From Anseranas semipalmata (Eukaryota; Chordata; Aves; Anseriformes; Anseranatidae), in assembly GCA_013399115.1 (NCBI GenBank), contig VXAA01003830.1, forward strand, positions 336,656 to 400,655: a DNA stretch of 64,000 nucleotides, given 5' to 3'. The notes under the pieces were generated by a model that made no database searches, was not told the DNA's origin, and saw only the letters and a program-made list of their open reading frames with translations. Within the stretch, counting starts at the first letter, position 1. Each line of letters starts with the position of its first letter. A program made the translations under genes and the position numbers. Below are positions 54,201 to 64,000 of the stretch, piece after piece.

Positions 54201-57200
54201 TTCCATACCATAGGCAACATGGAAGCAGCTAGGCTGGGCGCGTCCAGTTCCAGTTATGCGATCTACAGCCTTGGCCAGACAAATGCAGTCTGTTAAACAA
54301 CTTTTATTGTAACCATTTTTAGCAATTGATTCGGTATTTTGCAGGAACTTAAAGGTATAGCTTCCAAGTTTAAGTTTTGGAATTTTTAAGGTTGGTGCCC
54401 ATGGAGACAGTATTCATCCTAAATTGTGTTTACAGGGTAGTGCAGTAAAAAGGATTCTTACTGTTCTGTATTGATCCCTCTGACCAGAAGCTAGCTTGTT
54501 GGCTCCAATCTAAGCCTTACCCAGTCCTACTTGGCTGAAGACCAAGGACTCAAACAGCTAAACTCCATTCTTCTCCTCCTCAACTGAAACCCGCTACTAT
54601 TCATGGAGTTTCTTTCAAATAAACTGTTTGGTGCGTTTCTATGTCAGAATCATACCATTCAGTCACTGCTTCCCATTGTCTGAGATTCCTATTGCCTTTT
54701 ACAATGCATTCCCACCATCCTACAGCCTATGGACTGGGGAAACTCTAACAGGAAGAGCTGGTAGGAAATAGGGGCATAACGTGAAAAGGGAACGGCACAT
54801 GTAATACTACACACATCCCTTTTCAAGTGTAAATTACTCACCAAGTCCACAGAATTCATAGCTGTAGACAGACACTGGTAACGTACTAAGGCAGTAGAGG
54901 ATACCTGCTGAGAATATAGCTAAGCACACTTATCATCATCTACAAGTACTGGAACAGCTATTTCACTAGCTGAGCTGCCTGCTCACCCAACGAAAGGCTG
55001 TATCAGTAATTTCTGAACACTATTTATTTACAAGCCAGAGTTTTAAACCTCAGTTGCCTACAGGGGCAGATGGTGACGAGGACTTCAGCTACACAGCAGA
55101 AAGGCGCCACTATAATAATTATTTTTAAACTTCTTAGAGTATTTTTTCCTTTTGGTTCAACATTTCAAGCATTATGATATTTAGAATTGTGGAATGTTGC
55201 CAAGGCCATGGATGTGCATATTTTCAGTTTTTTATAGAGTTTATATTATACTGAGTTAGCGTAAGAACTGGATATTATCAGAAGTGCCTATGTAGGTACA
55301 CACTAATGGCCTTGTAGGGTATGTGGACATCAGGAATACATAATTATTTTGCAGATAGTGTCCATATGAAATATAGCTGGTTAAAAAGAATGATTTTACG
55401 TGAATCTCTCTGGGACCAGCTTAGTACAGCAGAATACTGAAACAGGGAGTTATTGTTAGACATTGCAGTAATATAGTGTTTGCTCTCATTGCCAGGGAAA
55501 CAAAAAGCTAAAAACAGATAACTTAAACAGATGTGAACTGAGACATGAAGTGATAAGTATGCTCCAAATACAGGACCAGCTTTTTCCTCAGTTCTCATGT
55601 GCTTGTTACCCTTTTTCATTCCATCTCTTAAAGAATATATAAAGGCCAAGAGAAAGTAATTTGTAAAAATTTCTACATGCAATGTTTAAGTAAGTTTTAT
55701 TTAGCAGAAGTTTATTCTGGTGAGATTTAGAAGGTTAAATTGTATTGCTCCAGCCCATAAAACTCACCATAGGCACACAGCCCAAAAGCTGTTTTAGGCA
55801 TCCCCTTACCTTCTGCACTCCTATAGAAGATCTCAAAAATCACACTACTCAGTACCTAAATGCCCCCTATGCTTTAATGCAATAAAAAAAAAAAAAGTGC
55901 AAGTAACTGCTGCTCACATATCCATAAAGACTCACTTTCCTACAAGGCTCTGTGATAGTGAAATGTAGACAACGGAGTTCAGCACTTGCATTTGACAAGT
56001 TGTTCTGACAGCACCAGTAATACAGAAACTGGATTTTCAATGGATGCAATTCAGTCAGCTGATTCAACGAGTCAATTACATCAAGTTTAAATTTAGATTA
56101 TCAAGAAGGGCAGACCAATAAGAACAGATCTGTAAAGCAAAACAGCTGTTGCTGAGAAACCAATGTCCATGCTGCATGTGTTTCAGGTGGGATCATTCAC
56201 CTATCCCTAGTCACCTATAAAACTTCCAGAAATTATCATTTGATACTCATCTGTGTGGTTTGGATGACATCATCAAAAATGAAAAAAAGGCACAGACACA
56301 TACAAATTGTCAAAGGGAAGTCTTGTTCTTGTAGGGAAAACAGGCTAGAAAACATAGCCTGCAAAGTAACTGATGGTGCTGTGCACTTTTTCTGTAACAG
56401 CCTTATACTTGATAGGGTATTACCCTTCACCAAAAAGGGAAGATATGAATTCAAGTCCTTGACACATGGATTACTTCCAATTCCTTATTTAACAATTACC
56501 AAAGGTCAAATTATTCTGAGGGTGAGAAGTGGAAACCTGTGAATGGACTACCCTAATCCCTATGTAACAGTTACGGTTCTTACTGCCTTGTTCTCCTGGC
56601 TGATGAGCATTTGGCAGTGTTATGGTCCAGCTTCCACGGAAGAAGAAAGCATCACCTGTATATTAACTAAACTCATGCATCACTCACTGCATGAGTGCAT
56701 CCTGCTACCATACAGATCTGGCTAAAAGACCTGAATGTAAGCTTCCCTCTTCGTGAGGGAATGCTCGTACCACCAGAGCCTCCCTTTGTGAATAGATTTT
56801 AAGGAGAGCAAAGGTGCTGTTTGCTCTTGCCAGCAAAGCCAGTTTAAGAGATTCCAGCATCAGCATCTTCCTGCCTCTCCCTCTCCCTTTGCCCAAGGAT
56901 TACAGCACTCTCAGCTGTATGGATTCAGCTGTTTGCGTGGGCACACTTTAAACTGTTTCAGTGAAATAGTCTACTGTAAATGCAAAAACACCCTCTGTTG
57001 GGGTTTCAAAAAAAAGAGAGAGAGAGACTGAGGGAAAGGCTGGAAGGGAAGAGTGGGAGCCTGGCTTTTTCCACCAGACTATTCCACAAAGCTATTTGTG
57101 CAGCCATACTCCAAAACAGATGAGGGAATAAAAATCTTTGAGGGTGGGAGGGATGTAGAGATGAAATGGGGGTAGTGGGGAAGAATGATGCAAGCAGCTG

Positions 57201-60200
57201 GGGGCTGGAACCTCAACTGGCTCCGCTTCTGTAGGATTCATAGTATGGAGCTACACATGAAGCCCACATTTCCTTCAGCATCTTTAATCGGGAAAGGACT
57301 CCAGACGTACTCGCTAAAGGTCTGAAACATCCGAAATGCAGCCTCGAGTCAGACACCAAAGCTTAAAAAAGAGGCGGCAGTTCCCATCGTCGTCAGCTTC
57401 CCACGTCCAGCTCATTATTTTAGCTGTCTGTACACACGGCTTGTGGGCCTCACAGTTTGCACGTTCAGAGAAGCCCACCTACCTGCACTGGCCCCGGAGG
57501 GAGCAGAGGCCTCTGAGATACGAATAACCACGCTGATCCATGCACGTAATTTTGGAGTATGGCAATACTGAAGCTGGAAGAGTCAAAAAAANNNNNNNNN
57601 NNNNNNNNNNNNNNNAAAAAAAAAAGATGGTCCTCCAAAATCAGCCACAATCGCCCTAAAATAAAGTACGTGAGAGGGTCTTTTTGCTTGCACCCTGGTG
57701 AAAGAAGATGAGACTGGGAAGCACCAAGAACAAGTGTAAGAAAATGCTGTATCTGCTGCTCTGGTTTTCCACTTTCCATCAGTTGTACTGAGGCTCCTCT
57801 CAGTCACTGTTTTTTGGGAAAGATGCCACCCTGCACAGCATTTCTCCTCCTGGGAAGAACTGCGTTGTGTGGATTAGAGAGGTACTGCTGGGCAAAGCAC
57901 ATCTTTTTGATTAAATATTTCTAAGGAATGTTCCCACCGCTTAGCAGAAGAACTTGTTTACATCTCAGCATTTCAGCCTGAATACAACCTGTGCTCTTTT
58001 TAAGAGGATTTTGTTTGAATGAGATATGTAAGGCAGGAGTCTTGAGCTCCATTCCCTTTTCTACTCCGACTTTGATGTGTGCCTTTGGGCAACGCATTTA
58101 CCCTCTCTGTGTCAGCTTCCCCCATCTGCAAATTAGAGATTTTCATAATTATCTTAATAATCCGTTAAGCACACTGAGATTTCTGAATAAGCAGTACAAT
58201 GTATAAAGGTTAATATTGTTTTTGAAAGCCAAAGTAACCCTCCTTATGTCACTTTTGCAGAAATACTGCATCTGATGTTTGAAAAATATATCTGCCAAGT
58301 AGATGTTACTGCAGTAAATGTTCAGCACATGTTTGCTTCTACTGACGCACACTATTAGAAAAATTGCTTGAGACAAATTGAGATATTATAGAACAACCCT
58401 ATTATGAAGCTAGACCACAAAAAAGCTTTTTTTAATTTAAACTAGATCATCAATAGAATAGGGAAGAGATGGATGAGAATGGGAAAGTTGGTTGTAATTA
58501 TTTCTCTGAAGATCTGGAACATTATCTGACAGGATTTTAATTCTTGAGTCTCTATCAAAAGACTGGCAGTACTCCAAGGTCTTCAAGACATTTTGGTCCT
58601 TAAGGGTAGCAGGAGGATAACAGTTTGAGTAAAAGGCCTTTACTTGCTATTACTTGCTAGCTGTATGCTATTCTGCCTTTAACTTCTTCCCCTAGAATAT
58701 TCCAGTCAATTCTCATTTCACAAGAGAAACACAGATTTATGCTCAAAAAGTAAACTACTATACACAATTATCACAAATGTACTTCAAAAGGAAAAAAGAT
58801 ATTAAGGTGCAGTCAAAGCACCTCAAATAGGTACAGCTTCAAACTCAGACAAGGTGGGTGGCTGAACATGTGAGAATCGTGATGAAACAAACACTCCAGA
58901 GTAGAATAACCATGGGTAAATACTTTCATTGCCAAAACCATTGCTTCAGAAGATTAAAAAAAGGTTCAGGGATGCTCCCAAAGGACAAAAAAAAAAAAGA
59001 AACAAACACAAACCCTAAAATAAAGTAGCCTTAAAGTTATTGCCAACTAAATCTACATCAGCAGCAAAAGTTCAGTGAGGAAGACCCCCATCAAAATTTT
59101 TTAAAAAAGCTGATAACTGAGATGTTTCAGCCACAGCTATTCAAAGACAAAAATAAGGAAATACAAAATGAAAATAAAAACTCCAGAATAGCAGTGGTTT
59201 GAACTCCCCTACTTCAGACAATATATTCTTTGATAGAGAAATCTTGGTAATTGAATTCAAGTAAAAACGAGTTAAATATTTAGGCAGGCAGTGTAAGTCA
59301 CCCTATCTAGAGTAAATGAGCATTAAAATGTTTCTAATTTGCCAGTTGAGTCATACCAGTGTAAGATATCACTAAAGGTAACCTGCCTGGTAACCAAAAA
59401 GCAGTTATAAAGAATTAAAAAAAAAAAAAAATGCACGTACAGTAGCCTCCAAATAAACTCATTGGTGTAATTTCCAAAACTTTAGTCTGCTTCAAATCAA
59501 ACTAAGCACCTTAAGCTTCTCCAACAGACCAGGTGAGCAAGAAGAATGCTTCCAGGAAAGTCAGTTCAGGAGACATAATTCTGAAAACTGATGAATCTGT
59601 TGAATTAACTCCCCATTATTGGGAAGTTCTAGACTTCAGCAAGCTGAAGAAATTACTGCCAGTATATGTAATAGTAACTGTGTAAGTTCAAAGAAACACC
59701 CTTAATTGAAAAGGCACTTTTAACTAGGTTTATCAAGAATCCATTTCCACGAGTGTCATTATCAAGAACAATGCTGCTCTGGTCTAAGAAAACACCTATT
59801 GAAAAGAAACTTCGATTCAGTAAGAAAAAGCTCTTTTTTTTTTTTCTTCCTGTGTGAAGGATTCCTAAGCACAAATGATGGAGAGTTTCCTTTTCTATTG
59901 GGCTCATGTTTTTCTCCTTCACATCTCTGATGCAAGGACCAACACAAAAGCCTGTCTCGTACCAAGCTACAACTCCAACACTGTCATTCCAGAAAGAAAA
60001 TTTGTACAGTTACTATCTTCTGACTTGAGTCAGGGTAGCAGTACAGCACAGTTCTACAAAAGATGACAAGCTGATGAAGAACTTCATCTGTGGTTTGTGA
60101 TCTGTTCAAACTCATTTCCATTTCCAGAATTGTATCATGTGACCAGCAGCAGCCTGTGTTAGGACCCAGGTTGCTGGGTAATCCCAGCCCTCTTTACAGG

Positions 60201-63200
60201 AACAACCCCCCAGAAGCAATCAAGGCCAACACTGTCACATCACCTGGACACCTGGTGTATACTCAGCACAGTCCTCCTTTTCACCGTAAAGTGGTAGAGT
60301 TCATAAGGAATCGCTCATCTCCCACACCCAGTGCATGCCCTCTCCTCAGATGGCAAAAGCTTTGTGGTCTTTGACAAAGCAAAGAGCCTGATAAAGTCTG
60401 GATTTGGGCAGCTAGAACCTCTCAGCAAAAATTCTTTACCAATCAATTAATTCCAAGGTACAAAGACACAGCAACTGTACTGAACAAAATTGATTAAATG
60501 ACCCTCACAACATCTGTAAATTCCCAGGCAATTCAACCTTACATCTGTTCTCTCCTGCCCAGTTTCTCTAAAAGCATCAGACACCTCAACACATGCACGT
60601 AAGCTCTGGAAAAGGAAGCAGAGTGGAAGACTGCTGCTAACTCAGGCAACATATGGACCACTAACAATATGGAACCATTAACAATAGCCTTACATGGCGA
60701 GGTTGGTAGTGTTCAGTTGATTTGGTTGGCAGAGTCAATAGAGGAGATCAGAATCTTGGCAGATATTACCTTGAGGTATAAAGAGTGTTACACTCCAAAA
60801 ATCTATTAGTGAATATATCCAGTTTCTACGCAACAAGATACTGCATCATTTTGTGCATCTGGTTATTTTTATCAGCTCAATAATAACCAAATTAACTATA
60901 CCGTGTCATGTAAGATTTAAGTACCACCAAATTTCTGATTGTACTACTACAGGCCATGCCTACTTTGTTATCACAAACATACTTTTGGGGCAAAGTGCTA
61001 CAAGAACAAAAAGTTATTCTTAGATAAAGTTATGAGAAATATGAGAAGACCATTCTAAAAACTCTTGAACAATTTCTGACATCATGAATGCTGGCTGTCA
61101 TAGAAATCAGTCTGAGCATTTTTGCCAGCTTTTTTTAAATGCATCCTGCAACTAAAGTAGAACAAATGTGATTTATTTTTTTACTAAAATCATATACAGG
61201 ATTACTTAAGGAATACTTAACAGATTAAAGAACAGATAATACTTAGATTTATTTGCCTTAATTTTCTGAATACTGGTGTTTTCTTAAGTAAAGAAATATA
61301 CACTACTGAAAGGAATACACAAGCAGTTCAAGCAGTACAGGTAAATACAGATTACAGGCTGATTTTAGTCCTTGAATTTAATGCTGTAGTTTTACCATGC
61401 AGTTTTTCCTTCAGCAAAAACACATGAAGGGTAAAGTCTTAACCCCATTAAAGTCAAGGCAAAGCTTCCATGGACTGTAATGAGACTGGGATTTCACCCA
61501 AGGTGTTAAACTGTGGTTTGGGAAAGCGAATAAAAATACATCCATTATTGTAACAAGTACTTACCTGCTAGCCAGACTGAGCAATTCATGTCTATCGGCT
61601 ACTGCGGATTTCTTTTCCAGTTCCCACAACATCACATTGATCAGGTATGAATTCTTAATTACAATGGGCACTTCTTCAAACATGTTTTCATAAGCAATAT
61701 TTGCTTTTTTCAAGCTGTGAAACAAGTTAAAAATACTTATTAAAATAACCAGCAACTGTCTTGTTCATTTTGTTGAACTGTTGCTCCAGCTACATTAAAT
61801 AGGCAATTTTGTTAAAACTCCCAATTTTCAGGGTTCCATAATCGAGCAAGAGTCAAGTCTTTTGGTAAGAGAATATTTGCATGGCAAAACCTCACATTTA
61901 CAAAGACTAGGAAAAGCTGCTCTAGTGAAAACTCTCAGAAGTCAAGCAGCTGCTTTGCTCGCTAATACATTACTTACATGAACAAGCCTCCAGCAAAAGA
62001 CTGCACTGAAAGGATTAACTCTGCCCCTTCCAAAATACTTTACTGATTTCCCTACCATCAGGGTTTCTTAAATAGAAATGAACAGTTAGTTGCCACATGA
62101 CACTGAAATAGCTTTAAAGTCATGACTCCTACAATGTAAAACATTTTCCCCAATAGCTAAATAATTAAGAATTTTACTGATCAAAATTAGATTGACAAAA
62201 TAGTGTGTTTCAGAACAATTAAATTCTATGTTGGATATTAAAATACAACTTTCTAGTGTATTTTTTTAAAAAATATAAAAACCATATAAAAACCATTAAA
62301 AATATATAAAAATATATAAAAATTTTATATAAAAATATAAAAAGCATATAAAAACCATTGTTGTTATTTTAAAATAAAGTAGATAATAATACCTTTCATA
62401 AAATCTGGAAATAAAGGCATGATATAAGTTTCTAAGCAAATATATCCTTAACTTCCGTGTATGTACATGGAATTTTGAAATGGAAACATTTGCCTTTTTT
62501 TTCTTTTTGACTAAGCACCAGATTTGTTTGTTCATTATGCAAATGTTATCTTTAGACACTGAACAATCAAATGACTTAGTTTCTCCTCAATGAATAAAGT
62601 TTAAAAAGTGCTTGTGCTTTTGCTGTTGAACACCAAGCTGTTTGTGGAAAAAGACAACGCAGCCTTACATCTATTACAAGCAAGTACTCTTTCGAAACAG
62701 AGTAATTATCCTACTTTTACTCCAGAAGATTGTGTCCACATGGGGGAGTTAATTTGGAATAAATTAGATTTGGAATAAATCAGCTATTCTAGAATACCTG
62801 TTCAATTTTCCTTCTCGAAAAAAAGAGCTCAAAGACAGACCAGCTATTTCCCCTTCTTTCTCTCTCTTTTTTTTTTTTTTAATTAATATTTTTGACTCTG
62901 TTCCCAGATACAGCTACCTTCACCATGTTCCTTACAGCCGTCCCGCTGGCAATCTCCAAAATCAGTCCAAGTTCCACCACTTCTGCCCTTATTTAAATGC
63001 CCAAAGATAGACTTTCGTTCCTTCTTGGCACACTATATCAGTGCACATCTATCACTACATATAATATATCCATTTCCCCAGCGCACGCTACTACATGAGA
63101 TTTTAAAAATACAGTATTTCATCATCCCATGTAGCTTCCTGCCTCCCAAATAATCCAGGTAAACCTACGAGAAAACACTCTTAAATTACTTACGCTTCTG

Positions 63201-63293
63201 GAGAGAAGTCTTTTTCTTTGCAAACTTCCATCAGTTTGGGAGTCAGCCTATATGCCTTTAGTGACAAAGACCCTTGGGCAGTCTTAATAGGAT
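48140..63293 (-). CDS. EIF3H: EIF3H, translation initiation factor 3 subunit H, 3' five coding exons (5' part outside window)
   Basis: eIF3h is a cytoplasmic subunit of the eIF3 complex, which binds the 40S ribosome and brings mRNA to it during translation initiation. It is one of the two MPN-domain subunits of the PCI/MPN core. Seen here: five minus-strand exons (100, 150, 121, 133 and 98 nt), all with AG acceptors and GT donors, joining in frame into about 199 residues plus a stop. They match the C-terminal part of vertebrate eIF3h (352 residues in human, from memory), starting near residue 154. In order: the end of the MPN domain ([18 protein letters not shown]), a helical segment ([22 protein letters not shown]), a coiled-coil-like stretch ([19 protein letters not shown]), a Gln-rich linker, a Pro-rich motif ([12 protein letters not shown]) and the C-terminal helix ending ALQDYNN. 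No frameshift or premature stop is present, so the gene looks intact. The remaining exons (probably 1-3 of 8) and the promoter are off the right edge. Confidence 0.97.
48238..50753 (-). other. EIF3H intron (last)
   Basis: A 2.5-kb intron bounded by a GT donor at 50753-50752 and an AG acceptor at 48239-48238. It is A+T-rich and contains T-runs near 49112-49126 and 49427-49438 and a short alternating CA/TG stretch near 49193-49215. The open frames at 49574-49759, 49650-49925 and 50051-50269 show no domain or splice support and look accidental. Confidence 0.9.
50754..50886 (-). CDS. EIF3H: EIF3H coding exon (probably exon 7 of 8)
   Basis: This 133-nt exon has an ATTTTCAG acceptor and a GTAATG donor. 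It encodes [20 protein letters not shown], then [20 protein letters not shown] and LLIA, and its last G is the first base of the Gly codon completed in the final exon. The first half is Gln/Arg-rich and probably helical. The Pro-rich [12 protein letters not shown] motif is a strong identifier of eIF3h. Confidence 0.97.
50887..53503 (-). other. EIF3H intron
   Basis: A 2.6-kb A+T-rich intron between the exons that end KHQ and begin YQQRR. It contains an AT-alternating stretch at about 51428-51455 and one CR1 fragment at 52846-52937. Nothing else is recognised. Confidence 0.9.
52846..52937 (-). mobile_element. CR1 LINE, short 3' fragment in EIF3H intron
   Basis: Contains the CAGAATCACAG end, GGAAGAGACCTCAGAGG, then CCAACCCTGCTGTTC and the GGCCACCTAGAGCAGGT segment of CR1 3'UTRs. 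It is a different and more diverged subfamily than the other two copies. It has the same transcriptional orientation as EIF3H. Confidence 0.88.
53504..53624 (-). CDS. EIF3H: EIF3H coding exon (probably exon 6 of 8)
   Basis: This 121-nt exon follows a TTTCAG acceptor and ends at a GTTGGT donor, which is weaker than the GTAAGT donors of its two upstream neighbours. Its first base completes a Ser codon. It encodes [32 protein letters not shown] and KQQQQKHQ. The LQLL..RVDEM..DIVKY spacing suggests an amphipathic helix or coiled coil. Four consecutive CAG codons give the Gln run. It is separated by 7.9 kb from the upstream exon, the longest intron in the window. Confidence 0.96.
57015..57028. repeat. 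short (GA)n
   Basis: Alternating A/G after an A8 run, in the long EIF3H intron. Confidence 0.85.
57592..57615. other. assembly gap (24 N) inside a poly-A tract
   Basis: 24 N flanked by A7 on the left and A10 on the right, so the missing bases are probably an unresolved A run. It lies in the long EIF3H intron and does not affect coding sequence. Confidence 0.97.
58036..58218 (+). mobile_element. ancient L3/CR1-like relic in EIF3H intron
   Basis: In order: GTGTGCCTTTGGGCAACGCA, TTTACCCTCTCTGTGTCAGC, TTCCCCCATCTGCAAATTAG, then GTTAAGCACACTGAGATTTC and ACAATGTATAAAGGTTAATA. This follows the sense 3' end of L3 (accttgggcaagtcactt ... tctctgtgcctcag ... cccatctgtaaaat ... taagcgctttgagat ... tataaa) over about 180 bases. 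It is the best preserved of the old relics here, antisense to EIF3H. Confidence 0.65.
61429..61499. repeat. degenerate 71-bp palindrome (old repeat) in EIF3H intron
   Basis: The left half GGGTAAAGTCTTAACCCCAT... and right half ...GAGACTGGGATTTCACCC are reverse complements at roughly two thirds of about 31 paired positions, most mismatches being transitions. It resembles a related palindromic element common in sauropsid genomes (AATCCTGgccCCATTgaagtCAATGG type). Probably a fossil MITE-like or palindromic repeat. Confidence 0.5.
61565..61714 (-). CDS. EIF3H: EIF3H coding exon (probably exon 5 of 8)
   Basis: This 150-nt exon has a TTTCACAG acceptor and a GTAAGT donor. Its first base completes the Ala codon from the previous exon, and it ends with AG, completed to Ser by the next exon. 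It encodes [35 protein letters not shown] and [14 protein letters not shown], a helix-rich segment after the MPN domain that packs in the eIF3 helical bundle in known structures. It differs at only a few positions from the human sequence as I recall it. Confidence 0.96.
61715..63193 (-). other. EIF3H intron
   Basis: A 1.5-kb intron bounded by a GT donor at 63193-63192 and an AG acceptor at 61716-61715. It contains an AT-rich imperfect repeat (62261-62359) and a CT/T-rich tract near 62858-62880. Confidence 0.9.
62261..62359. repeat. AT-rich imperfect repeat in EIF3H intron
   Basis: Nearly pure A/T with recurring ATATAAAAA and CCATATAAAAACCATT units in about 100 bases. It lies about 550 bases from the exon at 61714 and about 835 from the exon at 63194. 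Confidence 0.8.
63194..63293 (-). CDS. EIF3H: EIF3H coding exon (probably exon 4 of 8)
   Basis: This 100-nt exon begins after a TTATAG acceptor and ends at a GTAAGT donor. It opens with the last two bases of a codon (probably the Asp of DPIKTAQG) and ends with the first two bases of an Ala codon, GC, completed by the next exon. It encodes [18 protein letters not shown], then [14 protein letters not shown], the end of the MPN domain. The MPN fold of eIF3h is known to be non-catalytic, but the residues that would show this lie upstream of the window. Confidence 0.96.
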
Positions 63294-64000
63294 CTATAAT
63301 CATAAAAGGAGGAAGAATATTATTATAAAATCCAGATTGCTTTTTTCTTTTCAGTATATGAATGACAAACAGGAGGCAAAAATCTAAATAATCTTATAAA
63401 AAATTAAGACAATCAACACACAAAGGAGACTATAGCCAAAGTAAGCATATTGTACTGAAATGTAAAATACAGCCAAACTATATACAATAAGGCTAATTAA
63501 TAAACATAACTTGGCAGACACAGGGGAATATAGATCCATTCTACTTATAACATTATTTCCCCATTAAAGGTCTAATTCACATTTTCTTTTTCCTTCATGT
63601 GAACTATCCACATAACTTATGTAAGAACTACCTCATTTAAATAAATATTTTTCCCTCTAGTTATTACGCAGTAAATCAAAATATTCGTTAAACAGCATTT
63701 TATACAAAAAAGAAGAAGTATTTTAGGGTTGCAATAAGCTAATTCAGATCAAGTTGCCCCGCTGCTTTGTGCACAACAATGTAACTGCTATATAAAATGA
63801 TTAATTTTGCCTTGACATACTATACTGAACTTCGGGGGAAATTTTCTAAACAAACTGTTACATTCCTAGGACAAAGAAGCTTAACACTTGCTGCATGATA
63901 ACGGCTGAAGCATGCCAACATTAGAATAAAAGCTGTGTTAACATTCATGTTGTCTGAAACTTAACACAGTAAAACTTTTAGCAATCGGTGATAAAATGAA
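63294..64000 (-). other. EIF3H intron, partial (runs off right edge)
   Basis: A+T-rich sequence upstream of the exon at 63293, with no further exon recognisable before the window ends. The preceding coding exon must lie beyond position 64000. Confidence 0.8.

Larger units (their letters stand above)
53625..61564 (-). other. EIF3H intron (longest in window)
   Basis: A 7.9-kb intron. It holds an L3/CR1-like relic (58036-58218), a degenerate palindromic relic (61429-61499), a (GA)n stretch (57015-57028), several A or T runs and the 24-N assembly gap at 57592-57615. The scattered 60-112 codon frames do not look coding. Confidence 0.9.

Noticed and set aside
1..64000. tRNA, rRNA, snRNA genes, CRISPR arrays, bacterial operons, viral genes
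   Set aside because: No tRNA box pair, no U6-like start, no regularly spaced repeats and no viral or bacterial gene was seen on either strand.

Overview
The window is avian nuclear DNA, A+T-rich and poor in repeats. The bird call rests on truncated CR1 LINE copies with the bird-type 3' end, and on vertebrate-type GT-AG exons of a protein nearly identical to mammalian eIF3h. There is no bacterial, viral or organellar gene content. Most open reading frames of 60 to 235 codons look like chance, because they lack splice context and recognisable domains. The one gene I can support is EIF3H (eukaryotic translation initiation factor 3 subunit H) on the minus strand. Five coding exons are present at 63293-63194, 61714-61565, 53624-53504, 50886-50754 and 48237-48140. 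They join in frame into the C-terminal 199 or so residues and the stop codon, followed by a short 3'UTR with a poly(A) signal at 48009-48004. The first exons, with the start codon, most of the MPN domain and the promoter, lie beyond the right edge. Layout: 1-47.9 kb is the intergenic region 3' of EIF3H. In mammals this side faces the TRPS1 gene desert, and I expect the same order here, but no TRPS1 exon is seen. This region holds two minus-strand CR1 fragments (3951-4188 and 44465-44537), several decayed copies of old amniote repeats, simple repeats and some G+C/CpG-richer islands (about 18.8-19.5, 23-26, 29.2-31.7 and 36 kb). It also holds a pyrimidine-rich block at 7.86-8.10 kb and a perfect 22-bp palindrome at 21892-21913. 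48.0-64.0 kb is the 3' half of EIF3H, with introns of about 2.5, 2.6, 7.9 and 1.5 kb. The introns carry one CR1 fragment, one L3-like relic, one palindromic relic and a 24-N assembly gap. I found no convincing novel system. The items most worth checking are the family of degenerate palindromic relics, the CpG clusters around 24.5-30 kb as possible regulatory sites in the desert, and the exact 22-bp palindrome.
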